Assembly (NCBI GenBank): GCA_963773655.1
Contig: CAVZBX010000001.1
Span: 682,001 to 746,000 of the forward strand
From: DASSQJ01 sp963773655
GTDB lineage: Bacteria; Actinomycetota; Actinomycetes; Actinomycetales; Dermatophilaceae
DNA length: 64,000 nucleotides
Direction: 5' to 3'
The notes under the pieces were generated by a model. It had not been told where the DNA came from and did not search any database. It saw only the letters and a list, made by a program, of their open reading frames with translations. The position numbers and the translations under genes were made by a program. Each line of letters begins with the position of its first letter. Positions within the stretch are counted from its first letter, which is position 1. Below, in pieces: positions 16,623 to 24,948 of this stretch.

Positions 16623-17711
16623 TCAGACCCGGCCGCGGACCGGCGTGCGCTCGACCTCGCCGTCCCCGTCGTCGGGCATCGTCATCTCGGCGCGCACGCC
16701 GAGCAGCCGCACCTCCCGCCCTTCGTCGAGGTGGTCGGCGAGCAGGCCCTGGACGGCCTCGTGCACCGCGGCGCCGTCGTCGGTGGGCGCCGCCAGCTTG
16801 CGGCTGCGGTTGACGGTGGAGAAGGGCGCGTACCGGACCTTGACCGCGACCCGCGTCACCGCCCGGCCCTCGTGCCGCACGTCCTCGAGCACCTGGTCGG
16901 TGAGCACTCGCAGGGCGGCCCGGACCTCCTCGGGCCGCACGAGGTTCTCCTGGTAGGTGGTCTCGCGGCTGTGGCCGCGCGCCACCCAGGGTGCGTCGTC
17001 GACCTCGGCGCTGCCCTCGCCCCGCCCGAGCGAGCGGTACCACGCACCCATCCGGGGGCCGAACTCCGCGACGAGCACGTCGAGGTCGGCGTCGGCCAGC
17101 TCGTCGACGGTGCGCACCCCGAGGCGCTCCAGCCGCGCCGACACCCGCGGGCCGACGCCCCACAGCGCGGCCACCGGCCGGTACCCCATGACCTCGCCCC
17201 AGGTGGCCGCGGTGAGCCGGAACACGCCGCGCGGCTTGCCGAAGTCGGTGGCGATCTTCGCCCGCACCCGGCTGTCGCCGACCCCCACCGAGCAGTGCAG
17301 CCGGGTGCGGTCGAGGACCGCTCGTTGGATGCGGCGGGCGAGGCGCTCGGGGTCGTCGGTGTCGGCGCCGACGAACATCTCGTCCCAGCCCAGCACCTCG
17401 ACGACCAGCCCGAGGGCCCGGACGGCCGCGACCACCTCGGCCGAGGCCGCCAGGTAGTGCGGGGCGTCCACCGGCAGGAACACCGCGTCGGGGGCCCGCC
17501 GAGCGGCGACGCGCAACGGCATCCCGGAGCGCACGCCGCGCTCGCGAGCCTCGTAGCTGGCGGTGGAGACGACGGCGCGCTCGGTGGGGTCGCCGCGGCC
17601 GCCCACGACGACCTCGCGCCCGGCGAGCTCCGGACGCCGTAGCACCTCGACCGCGGCGATGAACTGGTCGAGATCGACGTGGAGCACGAAGGGGAACGCG
17701 CGCGCCGCCAT
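16623..17711 (-). CDS. dinB: DNA polymerase IV (Y-family)
   Basis: A 362-residue translesion polymerase. HVDLDQFIAAVE (first catalytic Asp near residue 13, with Phe as steric gate), SYEARERGVRSGMP, the second acidic site in LGWDEMFVG, and a helix-hairpin-helix near ALWGVGPRVSARLERLGV are visible. A little-finger domain follows. The usual SxGIAxNK motif appears as SVGVGDSRVRAK, a modest divergence that may mark a subfamily. The ATG at 17711 is chosen because the catalytic Asp lies at the normal distance from it. No clear SOS box was seen upstream. Confidence 0.92.
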   Translation of the reverse strand: MAARAFPFVLHVDLDQFIAAVEVLRRPELAGREVVVGGRGDPTERAVVSTASYEARERGVRSGMPLRVAARRAPDAVFLPVDAPHYLAASAEVVAAVRALGLVVEVLGWDEMFVGADTDDPERLARRIQRAVLDRTRLHCSVGVGDSRVRAKIATDFGKPRGVFRLTAATWGEVMGYRPVAALWGVGPRVSARLERLGVRTVDELADADLDVLVAEFGPRMGAWYRSLGRGEGSAEVDDAPWVARGHSRETTYQENLVRPEEVRAALRVLTDQVLEDVRHEGRAVTRVAVKVRYAPFSTVNRSRKLAAPTDDGAAVHEAVQGLLADHLDEGREVRLLGVRAEMTMPDDGDGEVERTPVRGRV

Positions 17712-17873
17712 CCCCCCATCATCGCCACACCCACCGACGCCCGCACACGGGCGCCCCACGGTCCCGGCGGTGGATGGGCAGGTTGCGTGGTGGCCCACCG
17801 GTCGCGCTGGACAACGGTGACCACTGTGCCGGGTGGTGAGGGCACAGGGATGCCAGCGGCGCGTCGCAGCGCC

Positions 17874-17879
17874 TACCCT
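17874..17879 (+). promoter_or_regulatory. -10 box TACCCT for hmgA
   Basis: TACCCT fits TANNNT and lies 47 bp before the hmgA start, leaving a leader of about 40 nt that holds a GAGGTGG Shine-Dalgarno. It is in the short divergent gap between dinB and hmgA. Confidence 0.45.
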
Positions 17880-17926
17880 GACGGGAACCCCCCAGACGAC
17901 GACCACAGCGAGGTGGACGACCAACC

Positions 17927-19177
17927 GTGGCGCACTACCAGGCGATGGGCAGCATCCCCCCGAAGCGGCACACCCAGCACCGCCGGCCCTCCGGCCGCCG
18001 GGGCCGCCCCGGCGAGCTCTACTACGAGGAGCTCATGGGGGAGGAGGGGTTCAGCTCGGACTCCAGCCTGCTGTACCACCGCAACATCCCCTCGACGGTG
18101 GCCGAGTACCGCGAGTGGGTGGTCGGGGACCTCTCCACCACGCCGAACCACCCCCTGCTGCCGCGGCACCTGACGCCGCACGCGCTCTTCGCGGACAAGG
18201 TCGTCAAGGACACCGACGTCGTCACCGGGCGCCGCCTGCTCCTCGGCAACGGCGACGTGCGCCTCTCCTACGCCGTGGCGGGAGCGCCGAGCCCGTGGTA
18301 CCGCAACGGCATCGGCGACGAGTGCGTGTACGTCGAGCGCGGGGCCGCCCGGGTCGAGACCGTCTTCGGGGCGTTCGACGTCGCGGAGGGCGACTACGTG
18401 ATCATCCCGCGGGCCACGACCCACCGCTGGCTGCCGGTCCGCTCCCGGAAGGACCCGCTGCGCACCATCTGCATCGAGGCCAGCAGCCACATCGCACCGC
18501 CGAAGCGCTACCTCAGCAAGTACGGCCAGTTCCTCGAGCACAGCCCCTACTGCGAGCGCGACCTGCGGATGCCGGACGGCCCCCTCCTCGCCGAGGACGT
18601 CGGCGAGAAGGCCGACGCCGAGACCGAGGTGCACATCAAGCACCGCGGCGGCGGCCCGGGCAGCAGCGGCGGGGTGGTCGGCAGCGTGCACGTGCTGCCC
18701 TTCCACCCGCTCGACGTCGTCGGCTGGGACGGCTGCCTCTACCCGTACGTCTTCAACGTCCGCGACTACGAGCCGATCACCGGGCGCATCCACCAGCCGC
18801 CGCCGGCGCACCAGGTCTTCGAGGGCTGGAACTTCGTCGTCTGCAACTTCGTGCCCCGCAAGGTCGACTACCACCCGCTCGCGATCCCGGTGCCGTACTA
18901 CCACTCCAACGTCGACTCCGACGAGGTGATGTTCTACGTCGACGGCGACTACGAGGCGCGCAAGGGCTCCGGCATCGGCAAGGGCTCGATCAGCCTGCAC
19001 CCCGGTGGTCACGCGCACGGGCCGCAGCCCGGTGCGGCGGAGGCCAGCCTCGGCAAGGAGTTCTTCGACGAGCTGGCCGTCATGGTCGACACCTTCCGGC
19101 CGCTCGAGCTGGGCGAGGGCGGGCGGGCCTGCGACGACGGCGTCTACGCGGGCTCCTGGAACCGGGCCCGCGGCTGA
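17927..19177 (+). CDS. hmgA: Homogentisate 1,2-dioxygenase
   Basis: Opens the aromatic ring of homogentisate to maleylacetoacetate. The 416-residue cupin protein has the iron site in YYHSNVDSDEVMFYV (His and Glu) and LHPGGHAHGP (His). WNFVVCNFVPR and the N-terminal YRNGIGDECVYVERG are also family-typical. The GTG at 17927 follows GAGGTGG. A strong hairpin (19199-19233) ends the unit, so it is transcribed alone. Together with hpd and fahA it completes the pathway; a maleylacetoacetate isomerase is not seen in the window. Confidence 0.96.
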   Translation: MAHYQAMGSIPPKRHTQHRRPSGRRGRPGELYYEELMGEEGFSSDSSLLYHRNIPSTVAEYREWVVGDLSTTPNHPLLPRHLTPHALFADKVVKDTDVVTGRRLLLGNGDVRLSYAVAGAPSPWYRNGIGDECVYVERGAARVETVFGAFDVAEGDYVIIPRATTHRWLPVRSRKDPLRTICIEASSHIAPPKRYLSKYGQFLEHSPYCERDLRMPDGPLLAEDVGEKADAETEVHIKHRGGGPGSSGGVVGSVHVLPFHPLDVVGWDGCLYPYVFNVRDYEPITGRIHQPPPAHQVFEGWNFVVCNFVPRKVDYHPLAIPVPYYHSNVDSDEVMFYVDGDYEARKGSGIGKGSISLHPGGHAHGPQPGAAEASLGKEFFDELAVMVDTFRPLELGEGGRACDDGVYAGSWNRARG

Positions 19178-19198
19178 GCCCGGACCGCCTCGCCGCGG

Positions 19199-19233
19199 GT
19201 GCCCAGGTGGCTGCCCGGCAGCCACCTGGGCAC
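19199..19233 (+). terminator. Terminator after hmgA
   Basis: A perfect 16-bp inverted repeat (19199-19214 and 19218-19233) with a CCG loop lies 21 bp past the hmgA stop and before the clpS promoter. Confidence 0.85.
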
Positions 19234-19274
19234 ACGACGCGAGGTGGTGGGCCGACGCTCCTATCCTTGGGGGC

Positions 19275-19565
19275 GTGTCGATCGCACCCACCACCGAAGA
19301 GGTCGCCGCCCCCGAGGACGACGTCGACCTCGACGTCCCCTGGGTGACGATCGTCTGGAACGACCCCGTCAACCTCATGTCGTACGTCACCTACGTCCTG
19401 CAGGCGCACTACGGCTACTCGCGCGCGAAGGCGGAGAAGCTGATGATGCGCGTGCACACCGAGGGCCGCGCGGTGGTCGCCAACGGGCCCCGTGAGGCGA
19501 TGGAGGCCGACACCGAGGCGCTGCACGGCTACGGGCTCTGGGCCACCTTCCAGAAGGACGCCTGA
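19275..19565 (+). CDS. clpS: ATP-dependent Clp protease adaptor ClpS
   Basis: A 96-residue adaptor that delivers N-degron substrates to ClpAP/ClpCP. PWVTIVWNDPVNLMSYV, the Lys-rich KAEKLMMRVHTEGRAVV helix and the final ATFQKD are classic. TATCCT at 19262-19267 ends 7 nt before the GTG, so the message is leaderless. The stop and the DUF2017 start overlap as TGATG, the standard actinobacterial clpS-DUF2017 pair. Confidence 0.95.
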   Translation: MSIAPTTEEVAAPEDDVDLDVPWVTIVWNDPVNLMSYVTYVLQAHYGYSRAKAEKLMMRVHTEGRAVVANGPREAMEADTEALHGYGLWATFQKDA

Positions 19566-20203
19566 TGGCGCGCGCCTTCCGTCGCCGCGGCTCCGGCGAC
19601 GAGGTCAGGTTCGTCGCCCAGCTCGACGCCGACGAGCGGGAGGTCGTGGCCTCGCTCATGGAGCAGGTCCGCGGGATGCTCGAGCCGCCCGACGCCGCCG
19701 ACCACGGCGACGACGAGTTCGCCGGCATCGTGGCGGGCCTCGGCATCGGGCGCGGCGACCCCCTGGCCGGCCACCACGCCGAGGACGACCCGGACGCGGG
19801 GGTCCCCGACCGGGCGCCGGAGGCGCGCGACCCGGCGCTCGACCGGCTCCTGCCCACCGCCAACCGCGAGGACGAGCAGGCGGCGGCCGAGTTCCGGCGG
19901 CTCACCGAGCCGGGGCTGCGGCACCGCAAGGCGCTGGCCCTCGACGCGGCGGTCGCGGCGCTGCACGGCGACGACACCGTGCGGCTCGACGACGGGGCCG
20001 CCCGCGGCTTCCTCACCGCCCTCACCGACGTCCGCCTCGTCCTCGGCGAGCGGCTGCAGCTGCGCACCGACGAGGACCTGGACCTGCTCGAGGAGCTGGC
20101 CCGCTCCCTCGACCCCGAGGACCCGGTGGTCCACGCCGTCGCGCTCTACGACTTCCTCACCTGGATCCAGGAGACGCTCGCGTCGGCGCTCCTCGGGGAC
20201 TGA
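19565..20203 (+). CDS. DUF2017 family protein
   Basis: A 212-residue soluble protein beginning MARAFRRRGSGDEVRF, overlapping the clpS stop. DUF2017 proteins are actinobacterial, of unknown function, and almost always encoded directly after clpS, as here. The sequence is rich in charged residues, with helices such as DADEREVVASLMEQVRGML and a C-terminal YDFLTWIQETL. A role linked to Clp proteolysis is inferred only from the conserved neighbourhood. Confidence 0.88.
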   Translation: MARAFRRRGSGDEVRFVAQLDADEREVVASLMEQVRGMLEPPDAADHGDDEFAGIVAGLGIGRGDPLAGHHAEDDPDAGVPDRAPEARDPALDRLLPTANREDEQAAAEFRRLTEPGLRHRKALALDAAVAALHGDDTVRLDDGAARGFLTALTDVRLVLGERLQLRTDEDLDLLEELARSLDPEDPVVHAVALYDFLTWIQETLASALLGD

Positions 20204-20207
20204 GCCG

Positions 20208-20687
20208 GTGGGGCGCCGGGTCGGCACCGTGGTCGCCACCCTCGTGGCCGTCGTGCTCTGCACGGTGCTGCTGTGGCCCGACGGGTGGGCCGTCAACCGG
20301 CTCGTCGTCCGCATCTACCTCGTGTTCCTCGACCTCGGCGTCCCCGGGTCGGTCACCCCGGAGCACTACGCGGCGCTGCTCAACGTGCTCGCCTTCGCCG
20401 CGCTCGGCTGGGTCGGTGTCGCCGTGCTGCGGCGGCGGCCGTGGGTCGTCGTGGCCGTCCTCTCGGCCGCGAGCGCCCTGGTCGAGACCACCCAGCTGTG
20501 GCCCGCGCTGCGTCGGGAGCCGAGCCTCGTCGACGTCGCGTGCAACGTCACCGGTGCGCTCGTCGGGGCCGGGGCGGCGTCACTGCTGGTCCGGCTCGGC
20601 CGGCGCCGGGGTGAGCGGGCCCAGGACGCCGGCGCGGACCAGGTCGTCGAGGAAGCGGGTGACCGCCGGCCCCACCGCCGCGGCTGA
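20208..20687 (+). CDS. VanZ-family membrane protein
   Basis: A 159-residue protein with about four membrane helices and the VanZ-like pattern of Glu and Gln in VETTQLWPALRREP followed by DVACNVTGALVGA. VanZ-like proteins are linked to glycopeptide tolerance or envelope functions, but their biochemistry is unclear. It starts 4 bp after DUF2017. The last 36 codons overlap the 3' end of the opposite-strand PqqD-like gene. That C-terminal tail is hydrophilic and low in complexity, so it may be a run-on with little function. Confidence 0.75.
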   Translation: MGRRVGTVVATLVAVVLCTVLLWPDGWAVNRLVVRIYLVFLDLGVPGSVTPEHYAALLNVLAFAALGWVGVAVLRRRPWVVVAVLSAASALVETTQLWPALRREPSLVDVACNVTGALVGAGAASLLVRLGRRRGERAQDAGADQVVEEAGDRRPHRRG

Positions 20688-20888
20688 CTCACCGGCCGCC
20701 TCGGCGGCCCGTGCCACCACCTGCTCCACCGTGCCCCCGTCGAGCAGCGCGCGCCAGACCAGCGCCCCCGAGCCCTCGAGCACCAGCGGTGGGCCGTCCG
20801 GCAGCGCGGCGACGTAGACGATCCCGTCCTGCTCCACCCAGCCACAGGCGTCGGCCACCCGCACGGTGCCGGCAGGGACGGCGCTCAC
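20580..20888 (-). CDS. PqqD-like small winged-helix protein
   Basis: A 102-residue protein. IVYVAALPDGPPLVLEGSG followed by ALVWRALLDGGTVEQVV has the PqqD-like pattern of two strands and a helix in which the peptide-binding winged helix forms. The GTG start overlaps the stop of the upstream nucleotidyltransferase-like gene (GTGA, 20885-20888). In actinobacteria and proteobacteria such PqqD-like genes sit beside NTP_transf_5 genes in polysaccharide clusters. This suggests a role in surface glycan synthesis rather than in making PQQ. Confidence 0.75.
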   Translation of the reverse strand: MSAVPAGTVRVADACGWVEQDGIVYVAALPDGPPLVLEGSGALVWRALLDGGTVEQVVARAAEAAGESAAAVGPAVTRFLDDLVRAGVLGPLTPAPAEPDQQ

Positions 20889-21745
20889 CGGCCGGTCACC
20901 TTTCGCCCCAGCTCGTGGGCGGCCCGTCCGAGGCGGCGCACGAACTCGCGGGCGACCTCGGCCCGGGTCGGCTCGTGGCCCAGTCGCAGGCGCAGGTAGT
21001 AGCGGTTGACCGCGAGGGAGCGCCCCGCCACCGACGCCTTGGCGCGGACCCCGCGCGCGGCCCGCCACCGGGCGTGCCACTCGTCGAGCCGGTCGCCGGG
21101 GTGGGCGAACACCTCCCACAGCGCGGCCTCGGGGTCGCCGGCGTGCTCGTGGAGGGTGCCGGTGGCGGCGGCCAGGCCGACCGTGGCACCGGTGCGGGCC
21201 GCGAGCTCGCGCAGGGCGCGGCGGTCGGCGTCGGTGCGGTCGGTCCAGTTCGGCGCGACGTCGGGGTGCTCGGCCGCACCGTGGCGGGAGCGTGCCGCGT
21301 GGAGGAGGAGGACGAGGGACTGGGCCAACGGGTCGGGCACGGCGCACCGGACGTGGCCGAGCTCGACGTGCTGCCGCCGCTCCCAGAGCTCGGCGAACGC
21401 GGCCGCCGGGTCGCGCTCCATCCCGGGGTAGTGGCGGTGCACGTCGAGCAGTCCCCAGCTCGGGTGGTAGAGGTTGGCCGCGTGGTCGAAGGCCGACCCG
21501 GCGTCGAAGGTCGTCTCGACCTGCCACCCGTGGCGTCGCAACGTGTCCATGAGGCGCTCGACGCCGTCGGGCCGGACGATGACGTCGACGTCGGTGCCCG
21601 AGCCGCCGCGGGGGCGCAGGCCCGGCGCCACCGCCGGACCCTTGATGTGGAGCACGTCGACACCGCTGTCGCCGGCCAGCCACTGGACCGCGGCGTGCGC
21701 CAGCTGGACGCGCACGGGCAGTGGCACGGCGTGGCCCTCCGACAC
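20885..21745 (-). CDS. Nucleotidyltransferase-fold protein (NTP_transf_5 type)
   Basis: A 286-residue protein. VLHIKGPAVAPG and SGTDVDVIVRPDGVERLMDTL resemble the KG and GxDxD motifs of the uncharacterised nucleotidyltransferase family PF14907. LLDVHRHYPG follows. Its GTG start lies 7 nt after TACAGT (21758-21753 on this strand), a leaderless layout. The operon partner is the PqqD-like gene, and the pair is divergent from the BY-kinase gene at the edge of the polysaccharide region. The substrate is unknown. Confidence 0.75.
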   Translation of the reverse strand: MSEGHAVPLPVRVQLAHAAVQWLAGDSGVDVLHIKGPAVAPGLRPRGGSGTDVDVIVRPDGVERLMDTLRRHGWQVETTFDAGSAFDHAANLYHPSWGLLDVHRHYPGMERDPAAAFAELWERRQHVELGHVRCAVPDPLAQSLVLLLHAARSRHGAAEHPDVAPNWTDRTDADRRALRELAARTGATVGLAAATGTLHEHAGDPEAALWEVFAHPGDRLDEWHARWRAARGVRAKASVAGRSLAVNRYYLRLRLGHEPTRAEVAREFVRRLGRAAHELGRKVTGR

Positions 21746-21804
21746 GCCCCCAACTGTAGGTGCCGGCCGGCGGCGAGCCGCGGTGGTCCGCCCGCGTGCC
21801 CACC

Positions 21805-21810
21805 TACAAT
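21805..21810 (+). promoter_or_regulatory. -10 box TACAAT for the BY-kinase gene
   Basis: TACAAT is a near-perfect -10, 35 bp before the chosen GTG at 21845. GAGGA at 21834-21838 supplies a Shine-Dalgarno. A second in-frame GTG at 21824 is possible but has no ribosome site. Confidence 0.55.
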
Positions 21811-21844
21811 CGCGGCAGACCCCGTGCTGACCCCGAGGACCACC

Positions 21845-23329
21845 GTGACCCTGCTCGACGTCGTCCGCCTCACCCGCGCCAACGCACTGATGATCTTCGT
21901 CCTCGTGGTCACGGGCCTGGCGGCCGCCTTCGTGATCACGTCCCGGACGCCGCACGTCTACCAGGCCGATGCCAGCGGCTACGTCCGCGTCACCGGGTCG
22001 GCCGAGAGCACGGGTGAGGGCATCGCCGCGACCACGCTCTCGGGCAGCAAGGCCGAGTCCTACCTGCCGATCGTCGACAGCAGGGCCGTGGCCCAGCGGG
22101 TCATCGACGAGACCGGCATCCGGGCCTCGCCCGCCGAGGTGGCCGGCAGGGTGTCGGCGAGCGTCGCGCCGAACTCGGTGGTGCTCGAGGTCGCCGCCAC
22201 CGGGCCGACGCCGGAGGAGGCGCAGCTGCTCGCCGACGCCGTCATCGCCGCCACGGCCGAGGAGGCCAACCGGATCGAGACGGCCGGCACCGGGCGGGCC
22301 GACGCCCTCGTGCAGGTCGTCCCGATCGAGTCGGCCCTGCCGGGGGTGCAGGTGGCCCCGGACCCGCTGCGCAACCTCCTCGTCGGTGGGTTCGTCGGGG
22401 TCGTCGTCGCCTACCTCATCGTCCTCGCGCGACGCCAGCTCGACACCCGGCTGCGCACCGTCGACGACGTCGAGGAGGTCACCGGCGGCAGCGTGCTCGG
22501 TGTGGTGCCGGCGGTCCGCGAGCTGCGCACCGTGAGCGGGCGCGGCCGCCTCGACCAGCTCGGCGCCGCCTCCGAGGCCTTCCGCCAGCTGCGCACCAAC
22601 CTGCGCTTCGTCGGGGTCGACGACCCGCCGCGCAGCATCGTCGTCACCAGCGCCAACGCCCACGAGGGCAAGTCCACCGTGTCCGCGACGCTGGCCCGGG
22701 TGCTCGCCGACGCCGGGGAGCACGTCGTGCTCATCGACGCCGACCTGCGGCGGCCCAGTCTGGCCGGGGTGTTCGACCACGACGGCGGGGTGGGGCTCTC
22801 GCAGCTGCTCGCCGGCCAGGTGGGCCTGCGTGACATCCTCCACGGCACCGACCAGGCGAACCTGTCGCTCATCACGGCCGGCCGCACGCCGCCCAACCCC
22901 AGCGAGCTGCTCGGCTCGGTGCGGATGAAGCAGCTCGTCGACCACCTGGCCCGCGACCACGTCGTCATCCTCGACGCCCCGCCGCTGCTGCCGGTCACCG
23001 ACGCCGGGGTGCTCGCGGCGCAGTGCGACGGCGCCCTGTTCGTCTTCGCCGTGGGGCGCACCCACAAGGACCAGGCCCGGCTCGCCGCGCGGATGATGGC
23101 CAGGGTCGGCGGCCGGGTGCTCGGGGTCGTGCTCAACCTCGCGCCGCGGCGCGGGCTGGGCGCCGTCCACTACGGGTACGGCCACGGCGGCTACGCCTCC
23201 GACTACGCCACGCGCCGGCGCTACGAGCAGGTGGTGGCGCAGGTCCCGGTCCCGGTGGTCGACGACGACGACCTCGACGAGGTGTCCCCCGAGGGCCTGG
23301 TCGGGGAGCGCGCCGGCTCCGGTCAGTAG
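21845..23329 (+). CDS. Wzz/BY-kinase fusion, polysaccharide chain-length tyrosine kinase
   Basis: A 494-residue protein that controls polymerisation and export of capsule or exopolysaccharide. It has a Wzz-type N-terminal half with membrane helices near residues 15-35 and 180-200, and a periplasmic-type region between. The cytoplasmic kinase shows Walker A NAHEGKST, Walker A' VVLIDADLRRPSL and Walker B VILDAPPLLPVTDAG. A tyrosine cluster near the C-terminus (VHYGYGHGGYASDYA) is the usual autophosphorylation site. It overlaps the convergent sugar transferase gene by 7 bp. Actinobacteria often keep both domains in one chain, as seen here. Confidence 0.92.
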   Translation: MTLLDVVRLTRANALMIFVLVVTGLAAAFVITSRTPHVYQADASGYVRVTGSAESTGEGIAATTLSGSKAESYLPIVDSRAVAQRVIDETGIRASPAEVAGRVSASVAPNSVVLEVAATGPTPEEAQLLADAVIAATAEEANRIETAGTGRADALVQVVPIESALPGVQVAPDPLRNLLVGGFVGVVVAYLIVLARRQLDTRLRTVDDVEEVTGGSVLGVVPAVRELRTVSGRGRLDQLGAASEAFRQLRTNLRFVGVDDPPRSIVVTSANAHEGKSTVSATLARVLADAGEHVVLIDADLRRPSLAGVFDHDGGVGLSQLLAGQVGLRDILHGTDQANLSLITAGRTPPNPSELLGSVRMKQLVDHLARDHVVILDAPPLLPVTDAGVLAAQCDGALFVFAVGRTHKDQARLAARMMARVGGRVLGVVLNLAPRRGLGAVHYGYGHGGYASDYATRRRYEQVVAQVPVPVVDDDDLDEVSPEGLVGERAGSGQ

Positions 23330-24780
23330 GCGCCGCGCCCGGCCACCACGGCCGACATGGTCCGCGCCAGGATCGCCAGGTCCTGGACCAGCGACCAGTT
23401 GTCGACGTAGTAGAGGTCGAGCCGGACCGCGTCGTCCCACGACAGGTCCGAGCGGCCCGACACCTGCCACAGGCCGGTCATGCCGGGACGCACCGCGAGG
23501 CGCTGGAGCATGTCGGAGCTGTACCGCTCGACCTCGCTGGGCAGCGGCGGACGCGGGCCGACCAGGCTCATGTCGCCGCGCAGCACGTTGAGCAGCTGGG
23601 GCATCTCGTCGATGGAGAACCGGCGGATCACCCGCCCGGGCGGCGTGATCCGGGGGTCCTGCGCGGACTTGAACAGCACGTGGTCCTCGCCGTACATGGT
23701 GTCGACCGCCGTGACCTGCTGGTCGGCGTCGACGACCATCGAGCGGAACTTCAGGCAGTCGAAGGTCTCGCCGTCGCGCCCGACCCGCTGCTGCCGGAAC
23801 AGCACCGGCCCGCCGTCGTGCCGCCTGATGGCCAGGGCGGTGACGGCGAGGAGCGGGCTGAACACGACGAGCAGGGCGGCGCCGCCCACGATGTCGAACA
23901 GCCGCTTCGAGAACCGGCTGGCCCGCTGCGCCCGGGGTCCCTCCAGCTCGAGCAGCTGCAGCCCGGCGGCGGGGCGGACCCGGACGCGGTCGCTGGAGAC
24001 GTCGGTGAGGCTCGGGACCAGCATGATCTGGACGCCGGACGAGCCGAGCTCCCACGCCACCCGGCGCATCGACCGGGCCGAGTCGACGCCCCCGCCGGCG
24101 AACAGCACGATGTCGCACTGGGTCTGCTCGAGCACCCCCACCGTCTCGGCGGTGCTGCCGAGCACCGGGACGCCGCCCTCGGTCTCGGCCGCGGCCTCGG
24201 TGGGCGGCAGGACGGCGCCGACGACCTGGTAGCCCAGCCACCGCTCGCGGGAGAGGACCCGGGTGACCTCGTCGACCTGGGCCGCCGACCCCGCCACGAG
24301 CACCCGCTGGGTCAGGTGCCCCTTGGCACGGAGCCGGTGGAACACCCGCCGCAGCACGAAGCGGCCGAGGAACAGCAGTGGCACGCCGAGGATGATGAGG
24401 AGGAAGAAGAAGCCTCGGGAGAACTGGAACTGTGCGAGGAAGGAGACGATGCCGGTGGCACCGGCCGCCACGAGCGTGGCGCGGACGACGATCTTGTACT
24501 CCTGCGTGCCGGACCCCATGACGTGCACGGCGTAGCCGCCGTGGAACGCGATGAACGCGACCCACCCGAGCACGATGGGCACGCCGACGATGGCCACGAG
24601 CTGGTCGACGTCCCCCGTCTCGGTGAACACGGGAAGCCAGGCCCGGCCGAGTGCGGCGAGGGCCACCACCAGGGTCATGACGACCAGGTCGGTGAGGACG
24701 GCTCCCAGCGCCGGGAGCAGATGGCTGCGTCTGACCAAGCGGCTCCGCACGCGCGTGACGGTCTCTTCGTTGACGATCAT
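23323..24780 (-). CDS. Polyprenyl glycosylphosphotransferase (initiating sugar transferase)
   Basis: A 485-residue membrane enzyme that transfers a sugar-1-phosphate to undecaprenyl phosphate, starting repeat-unit assembly. Four to five N-terminal helices (about 20-150) are followed by a CoA-binding-like domain (VLVAGSAAQVDEVTRVL) and the C-terminal catalytic domain. The latter shows KRLFDIVGGAALLV, FRQQRVGRDGETFDCLKFRSM, RRFSIDEMPQLLNVLRGDMS and RPGMTGLWQVSGRSD. It is the WbaP/CpsE type. It faces the BY-kinase gene convergently and lies after the long minus-strand glycan operon, with 168 bp between, which may hold its own promoter. Confidence 0.94.
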   Translation of the reverse strand: MIVNEETVTRVRSRLVRRSHLLPALGAVLTDLVVMTLVVALAALGRAWLPVFTETGDVDQLVAIVGVPIVLGWVAFIAFHGGYAVHVMGSGTQEYKIVVRATLVAAGATGIVSFLAQFQFSRGFFFLLIILGVPLLFLGRFVLRRVFHRLRAKGHLTQRVLVAGSAAQVDEVTRVLSRERWLGYQVVGAVLPPTEAAAETEGGVPVLGSTAETVGVLEQTQCDIVLFAGGGVDSARSMRRVAWELGSSGVQIMLVPSLTDVSSDRVRVRPAAGLQLLELEGPRAQRASRFSKRLFDIVGGAALLVVFSPLLAVTALAIRRHDGGPVLFRQQRVGRDGETFDCLKFRSMVVDADQQVTAVDTMYGEDHVLFKSAQDPRITPPGRVIRRFSIDEMPQLLNVLRGDMSLVGPRPPLPSEVERYSSDMLQRLAVRPGMTGLWQVSGRSDLSWDDAVRLDLYYVDNWSLVQDLAILARTMSAVVAGRGAY

Positions 24781-24948
24781 TCGGTAACCCCTGCCGTTCC
24801 GGTGATGTCGTCGTGGTCCCTGGGGGGACCGGCCACCCAGTATGTCCCCCCGGACCTCGTCCCGTCTGCGGGTTCTCGCAGATCTGGTCCGATCGGACTA
24901 CGCGGCGAGGCGCCGGTCGCCCGCCCCGGAGGGTCGTCCGCCCGTGGC

